This document shows, piece by piece, positions 46,949-56,177 of a stretch of 64,000 bases of DNA. Position 1 is the stretch's first letter. Each line of letters starts with the position of its first letter. Position numbers and translations under genes: made by a program. The stretch is from Idiomarinaceae bacterium (GTDB taxonomy: Bacteria; Pseudomonadota; Gammaproteobacteria; Enterobacterales; Alteromonadaceae), in the NCBI GenBank assembly GCA_002685255.1, contig NYWU01000034.1:62001-126000 (forward strand), given 5' to 3'. Under the pieces are notes generated by a model, which did not search any database, was not told the DNA's origin, and was given only the letters and a program-made list of their open reading frames with translations.

Positions 46949-47352
46949 CGGTATTTCCTCATCCCTAATAAAAGCGCAACAATATAAGTGACGCCGAGTA
47001 CCATCATCAAGTGTGAAATCTCAAAATCAAAGCCCAACAAGCTATTTTGCGTTAGCGATGTCGCCGCAAGGCCTAAAACCACACTGATGCCAAGCGCTAA
47101 ACTCATCGCCTCTAGCTGAACCTTTCGTTGCAGTTCGTCTTGATGGTCTAAGTGACGTTTGTTCGCCCATATCATGGCAGCACCCATAATGATGTTTACT
47201 ACGCTAGCTACATAAGTCATTGTCGAACTGTCCCACCATTGCTTAGGTCCGAAGCTCGCCAGCGCCAACGTAAGTACCCATAACCCTGTCCAAACCGCCA
47301 GTAATTTATTCGATCGGCACTGCTGTTGCTGCCACTCGTTAAGTTCAGTCAT
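46945..47352 (-). CDS. Small four-helix membrane protein
   Basis: 135-residue inner-membrane protein with about four hydrophobic segments (near 17-33, 43-59, 80-100 and 107-130) and a charged middle loop NKRHLDHQDELQRKVQLEAM. The frame opens 13 codons earlier, but this ATG follows GGAGA. It is translationally coupled to the XRE regulator downstream. Not recognised as a named family; membrane partners of such regulators are usually of unknown function. Confidence 0.8.
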   Translation of the reverse strand: MTELNEWQQQQCRSNKLLAVWTGLWVLTLALASFGPKQWWDSSTMTYVASVVNIIMGAAMIWANKRHLDHQDELQRKVQLEAMSLALGISVVLGLAATSLTQNSLLGFDFEISHLMMVLGVTYIVALLLGMRKYR

Positions 47353-47480
47353 TTTTGTTCTCCATTTAATAAAGTAAATAAAACACGTCATAATGTAAAA
47401 TAGACTTTACCATAATAGACGCACAAAGAATTAAGTCAAGTTTATTTGACATGGCTAATGAGTAATCGCTGGTGAGTCCC

Positions 47481-48666
47481 TTAGCGCGCTAGCTCGACTC
47501 GGTTCCGTCCGTTTCGTTTTCCTTTATAAAGCATCTCATCAGCACGCTGAATGAGCAGATCCAAACTGCGCTCATTGCTTTTCAGTGCGATACCCACGGT
47601 GATACTGACCGAAACTTGATTTAAGGGGGATGGTAACTCGATTGTGTTAACATTGGCGGTTAATCGCTGAGCTAACGTGACCGCTTCTTTATGATGCGTG
47701 TTCGGCATCGCCACGATAAACTCTTCACCACCAAAACGACCCACCACATCGACACGTCGAAGCGATTGACGAATGGTTTTAGCAACCTGCTTAAGTACCT
47801 CATCACCCCGTGTATGGCCCCAAGTATCATTAATTTGTTTGAAGTGATCGACATCTATCATAAGTAAGCAAAATGCCGAATTTTCGCGTAAAGCTCTTTC
47901 TAATAAGGCCTCAGCTCGCTTAATGAAATGACTGCGCGTATCAAGTTCCGTTAAGGTATCCCGCTCGGCTAACCTTCTTAACTGTGCTTCGAGAGACTTT
48001 CGGTGTTCTACTTCTTGTTGCAAGGCTAAATTCTGCTCGCGCTCTTCATTTAATAGCGAAAACTGCTTACGTTGGAGAATTTCAAGTCTTAACAACGCGC
48101 AATAACCGACAATATTCGCCATGATAAAAAGAAGAACGAGACGCGTGGCAGTAGGTGCGGAGACGTCGGCATAGGCCACTGAAGCTACTATAAACCCAAT
48201 ACTGAGAAATCCGCTCGCCCAACTGGCAATGGTTAATAAACTTGGAATGAGTAGGTAAAACGCCATGATGGCGACAACAACAGCCGTTATTTGCGTGTAA
48301 AGGCTTTCGGGCCTTAAAGGCACGATCGAGATAATACCCGCGGCAAGAACCCATAACGGCAAGGCATGAAGAAGTGGTTTTCGAGAAAAGCTACCGACCC
48401 GGCCAATAATCAGCGCAAAAATAACGCATGTTGAAACCACTATAACCCGCATCGAGATTAATATGTAAAATTTCAGTCGAGTCACCAAGCAAGTTGTAAT
48501 CTGTGATCGCAAACATTGCAAATATAAAAGAGACAAGTACCAACGCTAATCGAGACTCACGTCTAACTCTGAGCTGAATAGACTCTCGGTAACTTAATTC
48601 CTGCTGTATCTCTTTAAACTGCCCTGTTAGCCAATGTATGTCGCATTGTTTTTGTTTTAATGACAA
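47481..48666 (-). CDS. Membrane diguanylate cyclase (GGDEF), with an apparent frameshift near the N-terminus
   Basis: The C-terminal part is a GGDEF domain with active site RFGGEEFIVAMP and the substrate-binding DVDHFKQINDTWGH, so c-di-GMP synthesis is expected. About six membrane segments and a short coiled coil precede it. The N-terminal part (from 48666, TTG start after AGGA; RRESRLALVLVSFIFAMFAI) is in another frame from the rest, which is open from 48536 and has its first ATG at 48452. Removing one base near 48467-48473 joins them into 394 residues with a continuous membrane region. If the shift is real, a shortened protein from 48452 might still be made. Confidence 0.75.
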
Positions 48667-48888
48667 ACGGAAAAATCCTATAAATGAGTTATATCGATAC
48701 GCATTCTAATCGTAAACTAAGGCTAAATGCTTAACAAATGAATACAGTTTAAGTTAAAGAGAAATACGACAGGCTTCAAAATCTTGAGTTAAGAAGAGCA
48801 TAGGCTTATGATAATAAAATAATGTTACAAAAAAGCGTTGAGCGTTTTTCGTAAAATTAAGAAAGCTTCATATACCCAAGGAAGGAAC

Positions 48889-49612
48889 ATGGCGCGTAGA
48901 AGTAAATCATTAGTCGAGAGCCTCCTCGATCTTTTTGCAAGTTGGCCTTGGTACATCAGTCTTATTCTTGCCCCTATTATCTCTATTACAATTTGCACTC
49001 CCGGCGCTTCTCGTCATAGCCAGTATCGTTTCATTAATAAAATCTTTATCGAGCCAACAACGCTATGAACGTGTTATTCAGTCGTCCGAGCCTGCCGTAT
49101 TAAAAACCGTGGATTGGGAACATTTTGAGCAACTCGTTGGCGAATTTTTTAACCGCGACGGCTATCATGTGAAGCCAACGCCCGCTGGACCCGATGGTGG
49201 AATTGATTTAAGGATTGAACGTGACGGTCGCTTATATTTGGTGCAGTGTAAGCAGTGGAAATATCGTAAAGTACCTGTTTCAGTCGTAAGGGAACTATTT
49301 GGTGTTGTCATAGCAGAAGGCGCCGCTGGTGGCTTTATCGTAACGTCTGGCGAGCTGACGCATGACGCGCACATTTTCGCAAAGGGAAAACCCATACATA
49401 TTATCAATGGCGAAACCTTCCATCGATTTGTGCGACAACGCGAAAAAGCCGCTGTTAGATTTCCCCCAAGCCCAAACACACGTCCAACCACACAGGTTTG
49501 CCCCAAGTGTGAAGGGCCTATGGTAAAACGCGTAGCCGGTCGTGGCCCCAATAGAGGCGAATCTTTTTGGGGTTGCAAGCGGTTTCCAAAATGTAATGGC
49601 ACGCGCCCATAG
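48889..49612 (+). CDS. Mrr-type restriction endonuclease-like protein with zinc finger, frameshifted near the N-terminus
   Basis: An ATG at 48889 with a strong AAGGAAGG site starts MARRSKSLVESLLDLFASWP, then a membrane segment. The frame then ends, and the rest is in the +1 frame, open from 48935 to 49612 without a good start codon of its own. Removing one C of the CCCC run at 48971-48974 gives a continuous 240-residue protein. It has one or two membrane segments, an Mrr-cat PD-(D/E)xK domain with GPDGGIDLRIERDGRLYLVQ followed by CKQWK, and a C-terminal topoisomerase-type C4 zinc finger (CPKCEGPMV with a later GCKRFPKCNG). DNA cleavage is expected for Mrr domains, but membrane-bound members have unknown roles. 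Confidence 0.72.
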
Positions 49613-49622
49613 TGTTAGGTTA

Positions 49623-49641
49623 GTCGCGCATGATGCGCGAC
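49623..49641. terminator. Hairpin between convergent genes
   Basis: GTCGCGCA / TGCGCGAC, an 8-base GC-rich stem with a 3-base loop, directly before the dUTPase stop. There is no T-run on either side, so factor-independent termination is uncertain. Confidence 0.4.
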
Positions 49642-50343
49642 CTACGCAACATGGGTGTCATAGTAATTGAGTAAAAGGGATATTGCATCGTCAAGCGGCG
49701 AGTCACTCTTCAGGATGTCAGCACTGTCGAGTAGCAAACGCATCATCACTTGGTTATCCTCTTCCTCTCGCCACATCTTAATGTAACTGCCCTCTTTATA
49801 GCCCCGTTGTTGGCGCACATGATTCAGCGCATTTTTCCCGACGTAACTAATATAAACGGCTTCCGCACTGCCGTAGGCTTGATACAACATGCTAAATAGC
49901 TGCGTCAATGATTCATTACCAAAGCACAAGGGACGGTTTAAGTCGGGGCGCCCTTCTAACGCAGTATGACGCAACAACCATCGGGCATCACGGGCTTCGT
50001 CGGCACTGGCACGAATGCTCGCTTCAGCCAGCTTAAGCGCAGCGGTCTCGACGGGGCTTGCACTGCCGTCTTCTACCAAAATTTCGATAACGTCAGACAC
50101 CGCGAAGTGCAGCACATCGATCAACTCCATATTCGCTTGAGCATGGTCGACGGTTTGCTTTTTCCACCACTTGTAGCCGAGGTGTTCATAGCGCTCTCCA
50201 AGCTCCACAATAACCGCCGCAAAATCATCACGCGTCAATTTGGGCGCCATCGGCCAATGCGCATCAAGGCCCTGGTTAAATTGAGTTTGTAAATTAGCAA
50301 TTTGTTGGGCTTGTTTGACCGTTAATTGAGTGTCGACGGGCAT
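49642..50343 (-). CDS. Dimeric (all-alpha) dUTP diphosphatase family protein
   Basis: 233-residue helical protein of the all-alpha NTP pyrophosphatase/dimeric dUTPase type. Magnesium-binding acidic motifs are visible in VELGERYEHLGYKWWKK and ANMELIDVLHFAVSD, with a later AYGSAEAVYISYVGKNALN motif. It would convert dUTP to dUMP and keep uracil out of DNA. This type is common in phages, protozoa and some bacteria, whereas many gammaproteobacteria use trimeric Dut. The ATG with GAGGAT before it was chosen over a longer open frame. Confidence 0.8.
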   Translation of the reverse strand: MPVDTQLTVKQAQQIANLQTQFNQGLDAHWPMAPKLTRDDFAAVIVELGERYEHLGYKWWKKQTVDHAQANMELIDVLHFAVSDVIEILVEDGSASPVETAALKLAEASIRASADEARDARWLLRHTALEGRPDLNRPLCFGNESLTQLFSMLYQAYGSAEAVYISYVGKNALNHVRQQRGYKEGSYIKMWREEEDNQVMMRLLLDSADILKSDSPLDDAISLLLNYYDTHVA

Positions 50344-50433
50344 GGATACATCCTCGGTTGAGTAATTAGGCGAAAACTCAGTATATAGTAGCGGCTCGCA
50401 CTTAACCCATGCAACAGGGAGGGACAATAGATG

Positions 50434-50460
50434 TGGGTTACCTGAAATACAGATAACCCA
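50434..50460 (-). terminator. Hairpin after eda
   Basis: TGGGTTA / TAACCCA with an inner CTG/CAG pairing, 10 bases after the eda stop codon on the minus strand. There is no clear T-run, so it is only a candidate for the end of the zwf-to-eda operon. Confidence 0.4.
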
Positions 50461-50469
50461 GTTGCAACA

Positions 50470-51030
50470 TTACTTAGGCATGATCCATGAGCCACCCACG
50501 CAACTTACGTTCGGTAACGCGAGGTAGTCTTGGTAGTTGCTCTCGTTGATACCGCCTGTGGGACAAAAGCGAATATCAGGGAACGGTCCATGAATCGATT
50601 TCAATAATTTTACGCCGCCAACGGCTTCAGCCGGGAACAACTTAAACCGATCATAGCCGTACTCGATCCCCATCATTAATTCGGATACGGTTGCAATGCC
50701 GGGAATCAATGGAATATCAGCGCCCTTGCCGGCCTCTAATAAAGCGGGCGTGGCACCTGGACTTATCGCAAATTGTGCACCGGCCGTTTGCACTTGGGTC
50801 AGCTGAGTGATGTTTGTAACGGTACCCGCGCCAACAATAGCATCGGGGAGCTCGCGGCGCATTTCCTCAATCGCGTGTAACGCAGCGGGCGTCCTTAAGG
50901 TTACTTCCAACACTTTAAAACCTTGCTTACAGAGTGTTCTTCCGAGCGGCACAGCCTGTTGAATGTCATCAATGACAATCACAGGTATAACGCTCGACGC
51001 ATTAAGAATATCGTTAGCAGAATAGTTCAT
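50470..51030 (-). CDS. eda: KDPG aldolase (Eda), short C-terminus
   Basis: 2-keto-3-deoxy-6-phosphogluconate aldolase, the last Entner-Doudoroff step, giving pyruvate and glyceraldehyde 3-phosphate. Motifs: VIPVIVIDD start, catalytic Glu in LEVTLRTPAAL, GAGTVTN, and the Schiff-base lysine in YDRFKLFPAEAVGG, with phosphate-binding CPTGGI. At 186 residues it lacks roughly the last 20 residues of E. coli Eda, ending CVGGSWIMPK. All catalytic parts are present. The ATG follows GAGGA, 8 bases after the glk stop. Confidence 0.93.
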   Translation of the reverse strand: MNYSANDILNASSVIPVIVIDDIQQAVPLGRTLCKQGFKVLEVTLRTPAALHAIEEMRRELPDAIVGAGTVTNITQLTQVQTAGAQFAISPGATPALLEAGKGADIPLIPGIATVSELMMGIEYGYDRFKLFPAEAVGGVKLLKSIHGPFPDIRFCPTGGINESNYQDYLALPNVSCVGGSWIMPK

Positions 51031-51038
51031 CAGAGTCC

Positions 51039-52055
51039 TCAATCGATATCAGCTGTCGCTGGTGCTTTACGTAATGTTTGTTTTAAGTACTGTGCTACGC
51101 CACGCATGCCAGCATGTTCGGCGGTTATCACATAACAGGGAATCGACTCGGCTAAATTACAGAAACGACCCTTTTGTTCAAATCGTGTTCTAAATTCGGA
51201 AGCGGCCATGAGTGGCAGTAGTTTGGGTACTACACCTCCTGCAATATACACACCGCCGCGAGTGTTAAGTGTCAGCGCAAGGTTGCCGGCAAAACTGCCC
51301 AGGCTGGCAAAAAACTGATTGACCGTCTCTGTCGCTATCGCATCGCAGTTCGTTAAAGCACGCGCTCCAATAGTCTTTGCGCGTAATGGCGGTACTGCTC
51401 TGTCGTGGTAGTGCGCGATAGCTTGATAAAGGTTTTCAATGCCGGGACCGGAAAGGAGCCGTTCTGCTGATACCCGGCCATCAAAACGACGTGCCAGAAA
51501 TTCGTGAATCGCCCATTCCTTTTCGTTAAGTGGCGCCCAATCCGCATGACCCCCTTCACCTGGCAGCGGCATTACATCGCCGTTAGGCAAATGAACTAAA
51601 TGTCCAACACCTAGGCCCGTACCTGCGCCAAGTACGGCACAGGGAGCGGTTTCGACCTTTTTACCACCGCCGATTTTCTTTGTTTCGCTTTTATCAAGCG
51701 TCAACAAGCTCATTGCAGCGGCAGCGAAATCGTTCAATACGATAAAACTAGTTAACCCCAGCGCTTCACGCGTACCACGTACGGAGAATTGCCAGTGATG
51801 GTTAGTCATTTGAATCGAGTCACCCTCCGCCGGACAGGCTATAGCAATCGCTACGTGCTCTAATGCAACGCCTTGCTGATCACGATATGCAATCAAAGCA
51901 TCGGTTAGATTTAAATAGTCCGCACAAGGAAACACTTGTATGCGATCGAGTTCAAAGGTTTTTAAGTTGATGCGACCGAAACGCGCATTGGTGCCACCAA
52001 TATCTGCGACCACGGCAAATTCCGTGCTTAGGTCGAGCTGTGAGTCGTTTACCAT
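51039..52055 (-). CDS. glk: Glucokinase
   Basis: 338-residue ATP-dependent glucokinase of the Glk family. Phosphate-binding VVADIGGTNARFGRI is at the N-terminus, FIVLNDFAAAA carries the catalytic Asp, with GAGTGLGVGHL and the glucose-binding EGGHADWAP. It feeds free glucose into zwf. Starts 3 bases after the edd stop, within the operon. Confidence 0.95.
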   Translation of the reverse strand: MVNDSQLDLSTEFAVVADIGGTNARFGRINLKTFELDRIQVFPCADYLNLTDALIAYRDQQGVALEHVAIAIACPAEGDSIQMTNHHWQFSVRGTREALGLTSFIVLNDFAAAAMSLLTLDKSETKKIGGGKKVETAPCAVLGAGTGLGVGHLVHLPNGDVMPLPGEGGHADWAPLNEKEWAIHEFLARRFDGRVSAERLLSGPGIENLYQAIAHYHDRAVPPLRAKTIGARALTNCDAIATETVNQFFASLGSFAGNLALTLNTRGGVYIAGGVVPKLLPLMAASEFRTRFEQKGRFCNLAESIPCYVITAEHAGMRGVAQYLKQTLRKAPATADID

Positions 52056-52058
52056 TTA

Positions 52059-53879
52059 CTAATCTTCCCTAAAGAGCACGGATGCGCCTGACTCAGCGCC
52101 ACTCAAACTATCTCGAAAGTTGCCAAACAACTCTCGTCCCATGCCAAATTGATATTCTGATAAATCTGGCGCGACTATATCACGCGCGTTTAATTCATTC
52201 TCGTCAACAAGCACCTCTAAACGGGCATTTTCAAAGTCAACGCTGACCAGATCACCATCCTTGATCTTCGCGATCACCCCGCCGTCGACCGCTTCGGGCG
52301 TTACGTGGATGGCGGCTGGAACCGTGCCTGATGCCCCCGACATACGTCCGTCGGTGACTAACGCGACATGATAACCGCGCTTTTGCAAAACACTCAGTGA
52401 TGGTGTGAGTTTGTGTAATTCCGGCATACCATTCGCTTTGGGGCCTTGGTAACGCACGACGACTACACAATCTTTGTTTAGTTTGTCTGCTTTGAACGCG
52501 TCTACCAATTCATGTTGACTGGTGAACACCACAGCCGGTGCAGTGATTGGTTGAATACCCTCTGGCAGGGAGGATGTTTTGATGACCGCACGCCCCAAGT
52601 TACCAGACAGGACCTCTAAGCCTCCATGCTTATTGAATGCTTGGGTGTGCGGTCGTAAAACGTCTTCGTCGAGCGATTCTTCAGCAATATCGACCCAGGT
52701 CAGCTGCCCTTCTTCGGTGAGCGTTGGGCGCTGCTGATATTTGTCGAGCCCGTGGCCGACAACCGTCTCAACGTCGTTGTGTAATAAATCGGCTCGCAAT
52801 AATTCACGAATTAAGAACGGCATCCCGCCGGCGCGTTGAAAGTGATTAATATCCGCTTGTCCGTTTGGATATATTCGGGTCAATAACGGCGTAACGGAGG
52901 ATAATTCAGCAAAATCATTCCAATCGACTTGATAACCCGCTGCTTTCGCTACAGCGACAAGGTGCATGGTGTGGTTGGTCGAGCCGCCTGTTGCCAACAG
53001 CCCAATGATGCCGTTTACAATCGTTTTAGCCGTCACAATCTCGCCAATAGGACGGTAATCGGCACCCAGATCGGTTATACGTGTGACGTGCTGCGCAGCG
53101 GCACGAGTCAATTGCTCACGCAGTTCACTGCCAGGGTTCACGAACGACGCGCCGGGCAGGTGCAAACCCATCATCTCAATGACCAACTGATTAGAGTTGG
53201 CAGTGCCATAGAACGTGCACGTACCGGCTGAGTGATAAGATGCAGATTCAGCGTCAAGTAACTGCTCTTTATCAACTTTACCTTCCGCATACAGCTCGCG
53301 GATACGCGCCTTCTCTTTATTAGAGATGCCCGACGGCATGGGGCCTGCAGGTACGAAAATAAATGGCATATGGCCAAAGCTCAATGCTGCGATCAAAAGA
53401 CCCGGTACGATTTTGTCGCATATGCCGAGCATCAAGCCGCCATCAAACATGTTGTGAGACAAACTCACTGCCGTTGCCATGGCAATGACGTCACGGCTCA
53501 GTAGACTCAACTCCATACCCGGTTGCCCTTGAGTGACCCCGTCACACATGGCAGGTACGCCACCAGCGACTTGTGCGACGCTGCCAACATCGCGAATCGC
53601 CCTTTTAAGCTTTTCCGGATAATCATGATAAGGCTGATGGGCCGACAACATATCGTTATACGCAGTCACGATACCAATATTGGCTTTCGTCAAACTGCGC
53701 AGTTCGCTTTTATCTGATTGCCCACAGGCGGCAAAGCCATGCGCTAGATTGCCGCAAGACAACGCACTGCGGTGTGGACCTTTACGGCGTGCATGTTCCA
53801 TGCGTTCTTGATAGGCCTGGCGTGTTGCTTTGCTGCGCGCTTCAATACGTTGCGTGACACGTTCTACTATCGGATTCAT
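52059..53879 (-). CDS. edd: 6-phosphogluconate dehydratase
   Basis: 606-residue IlvD/Edd-family [4Fe-4S] dehydratase (E. coli Edd 603) converting 6-phosphogluconate to KDPG. Visible motifs: [20 protein letters not shown], the cluster cysteines in [13 protein letters not shown] and [14 protein letters not shown], and the late [20 protein letters not shown]. The ATG at 53879 follows AAGAGG; a GTG two codons earlier is possible. 9 bases after the pgl stop. Confidence 0.96.
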   Translation of the reverse strand: MNPIVERVTQRIEARSKATRQAYQERMEHARRKGPHRSALSCGNLAHGFAACGQSDKSELRSLTKANIGIVTAYNDMLSAHQPYHDYPEKLKRAIRDVGSVAQVAGGVPAMCDGVTQGQPGMELSLLSRDVIAMATAVSLSHNMFDGGLMLGICDKIVPGLLIAALSFGHMPFIFVPAGPMPSGISNKEKARIRELYAEGKVDKEQLLDAESASYHSAGTCTFYGTANSNQLVIEMMGLHLPGASFVNPGSELREQLTRAAAQHVTRITDLGADYRPIGEIVTAKTIVNGIIGLLATGGSTNHTMHLVAVAKAAGYQVDWNDFAELSSVTPLLTRIYPNGQADINHFQRAGGMPFLIRELLRADLLHNDVETVVGHGLDKYQQRPTLTEEGQLTWVDIAEESLDEDVLRPHTQAFNKHGGLEVLSGNLGRAVIKTSSLPEGIQPITAPAVVFTSQHELVDAFKADKLNKDCVVVVRYQGPKANGMPELHKLTPSLSVLQKRGYHVALVTDGRMSGASGTVPAAIHVTPEAVDGGVIAKIKDGDLVSVDFENARLEVLVDENELNARDIVAPDLSEYQFGMGRELFGNFRDSLSGAESGASVLFRED

Positions 53880-53888
53880 AAACACCTC

Positions 53889-54593
53889 TTACGCAGCTGA
53901 GTAGTAAACATCAATGGGCGTTGTTCCGGCATGAACAAAATCACTAATGGGGTATTTCTTTGCATCAGGTTGCTCGATAGCGGTTTGCAATACCGACCAT
54001 TTATCGTCGCCCGTAATGTGGAAAAACACATTATGGCTGTTCAGTAAGCGCTGTTTGGTTAAGCTAAGTCGCGTGTAGGGTGCCGTCGTTGGCTGTGTCG
54101 CTATAAGCGCCTGCGGTTGGGTTAGTCCAGCCTCAAGTTGCTGGCAACACGGAAAGAGTGATGCGGTATGTCCGTCATTACCCATTCCTAACACGACCAC
54201 ATCGAACTTCGGTAAATTCGCAACTATGGATTCTAAGGCAGTCGCTGCATTTTCCGCGTGCTCATGACCGGTAAAAAGACTAACGTACTTAGCAGCAGCC
54301 GCTTTATTTTTTAATAAGCAAGTTTTTATCAGTTTATCGTTGCTATCATCTGAATCGGGCAATACCCAGCGTTCATCGGCTAACAGAATAGTCACCTTTG
54401 ACCAATCGAGTGGTTTTTGATTTAGCTCAGCAAACAAGGGCTTAGGAGTGCGTCCACCCGACACGACAAGCGTCGCGGCGCCTTTCTGTTCAATGGCGCT
54501 CGCAAGAATGTTTGCGATACGATCGCTTAATGAACTGGATAATGCTTGGTTACTATCAAAAGTATTCACGTTGATTCCCTCTATTTTATTCAT
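53889..54593 (-). CDS. pgl: 6-phosphogluconolactonase
   Basis: 234-residue NagB/SugI-fold lactonase (DevB type). SGGRTPKPLFAELN near residue 43, LADERWVLPDSDDSN, and GMGNDGHTASLFP are the family motifs. Its ATG overlaps the zwf stop (ATGAATAA); a start six codons earlier is possible but has a weaker ribosome site. Hydrolyses the product of Zwf. Confidence 0.93.
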   Translation of the reverse strand: MNKIEGINVNTFDSNQALSSSLSDRIANILASAIEQKGAATLVVSGGRTPKPLFAELNQKPLDWSKVTILLADERWVLPDSDDSNDKLIKTCLLKNKAAAAKYVSLFTGHEHAENAATALESIVANLPKFDVVVLGMGNDGHTASLFPCCQQLEAGLTQPQALIATQPTTAPYTRLSLTKQRLLNSHNVFFHITGDDKWSVLQTAIEQPDAKKYPISDFVHAGTTPIDVYYSAA

Positions 54594-56049
54594 CCCACTG
54601 CCTTCCGTCATGCGCTAATAAAGAAACGGCTGATACAGGCCCCCAGGTGCCGGCGTGATAAGGTTTGGGTGGTTGTTCGTTTTGTTCCCATGCAGCGAGA
54701 ATGCCATCGACCCAGCGCCATGCATACTCGACCTCGTCACGGTGCACAAATAAGTATTGGTTACCCTGCATTGCCTCGAGCATGAGTCGCTCATACGCAT
54801 CGGCAATACGTTTTTTCTCAAACGTCTCGTCGAAACTTAAGTCCAATGTCGTGGCTTTAAGATGCATCTGTTTACCCAACCCTGGAATTTTGTTAAGCAT
54901 CTGAACTTCGACGCCCTCATCCGGTTGTAGTCGAATAACGAGTTTGTTGGGCTGTAACTCAGCGGTTGTATCGCTGAAAATATTGTGGGGTTGTTTCTTG
55001 AAAGTAATAACGACTTCACTGCGCTTTTCTGGCATTCGTTTGCCAGTGCGCAAATAAAATGGAACGCCTGACCAACGCCAGTTATCAATATTGACTTTGA
55101 GGGCAACAAAGGTTTCTGTATCGCTGTTCTCGCGAGCGCCCTCTTCCTGCAAATATCCCGGCACTTTCGTCTCACCGATAAAGCCACCTTGATACTGACC
55201 TCGTACCGAGACATCTTTGCAGTTTGACGTATCAATCGGTCGTAAAGCTTTCAACACCTTTAATTTCTCTTCACGGATGCTCTCTGCATCCAGTCGTGAA
55301 GGCGGTTCCATTGCGATTAACGACAGCACTTGAAGTAAATGATTTTGCACCATGTCGCGCAACTGACCTGCGTCGTCGTAATAGCTCCAACGCCCTTCAA
55401 CCCCAACTTTTTCGGCAGCCGTAATCTGAATATGGTCGATAGCCGAGTTGTCCCAGTTGGATGCAAACAATGCATTGGCAAAACGCAACGCCAATAAATT
55501 TAGTACGGTTTCTTTACCGAGGTAATGGTCGATTCGATAGATTTGACTCTCTTGAAAGTACTGCGCCACCGCTTGATTAATCGTTTGTGAAGAAGCCAAA
55601 TTGTGGCCGATCGGTTTTTCCAGAATCACCCGCGTACTTGCTTGAATCAGAGATTGACCGCTCAATCCCGCGCAAATTGTTGCGTATAAACTCGGTGGCG
55701 TGGCGAGGTAGAACACGCGATCGACGTCTTTAGCGATCACCGCTTTAAGCGTTTCGTAGGCTTCAGCTTGCGAAAAATCCATTTCAACATAATGAAAGCG
55801 CTTACAAAACCGCTTCAACACATCATCAACCAATTCATCATTAGACACAAACGTTTGCAGCGTATCCTTAACGCGCTCTTCAAACTGACTGGCACTTAAT
55901 TCCTCTCTGGCGACACCAATAATTTTACTCTCTTGATGCAATAACCCACTGCGATCTAATTGAAAAAGCGCAGGAATTAACTTGCGCCGTGACAGGTCAC
56001 CCAGCACCCCAAATAACACTAAATCACTGCGTTGCAAACTGTCTGTCAT
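54586..56049 (-). CDS. zwf: Glucose-6-phosphate 1-dehydrogenase
   Basis: 487-residue NADP enzyme that starts the oxidative branch of glucose metabolism. The coenzyme fingerprint is LVLFGVLGDLSRRKLIPALF (the usual Ala-Ser/Lys pair is Val-Leu here). The substrate motif with catalytic His is RIDHYLGKET, and EKPIGHNLASS binds coenzyme. First gene of the zwf-pgl-edd-glk-eda operon, whose overlaps and short gaps show co-transcription. The promoter shares the 128-base region with hexR and its two HexR-like boxes. Confidence 0.96.
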   Translation of the reverse strand: MTDSLQRSDLVLFGVLGDLSRRKLIPALFQLDRSGLLHQESKIIGVAREELSASQFEERVKDTLQTFVSNDELVDDVLKRFCKRFHYVEMDFSQAEAYETLKAVIAKDVDRVFYLATPPSLYATICAGLSGQSLIQASTRVILEKPIGHNLASSQTINQAVAQYFQESQIYRIDHYLGKETVLNLLALRFANALFASNWDNSAIDHIQITAAEKVGVEGRWSYYDDAGQLRDMVQNHLLQVLSLIAMEPPSRLDAESIREEKLKVLKALRPIDTSNCKDVSVRGQYQGGFIGETKVPGYLQEEGARENSDTETFVALKVNIDNWRWSGVPFYLRTGKRMPEKRSEVVITFKKQPHNIFSDTTAELQPNKLVIRLQPDEGVEVQMLNKIPGLGKQMHLKATTLDLSFDETFEKKRIADAYERLMLEAMQGNQYLFVHRDEVEYAWRWVDGILAAWEQNEQPPKPYHAGTWGPVSAVSLLAHDGRQWDE

Positions 56050-56081
56050 GCATGCCTCGATTAATTTTAGCTGCTTGTTTT

Positions 56082-56096
56082 TGTAACTTTACTACA
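56082..56096. promoter_or_regulatory. HexR-like operator, zwf-proximal
   Basis: TGTAACTTTACTACA, an imperfect palindrome close to the published HexR consensus TGTAATTAAATTACA, 33 bases upstream of the zwf start. Confidence 0.65.
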
Positions 56097-56144
56097 TTTA
56101 GACTAGTGTAAAGGTGATAAGTTTGTCAATATAACAAATAATTT

Positions 56145-56159
56145 CGTAACTAAATTACA
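56145..56159. promoter_or_regulatory. HexR-like operator, hexR-proximal
   Basis: CGTAACTAAATTACA, differing from the HexR consensus at two positions; lies 18 bases before the hexR start and would allow autoregulation. Confidence 0.7.
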
Positions 56160-56177
56160 TAATGAGCCGTGAAACAG

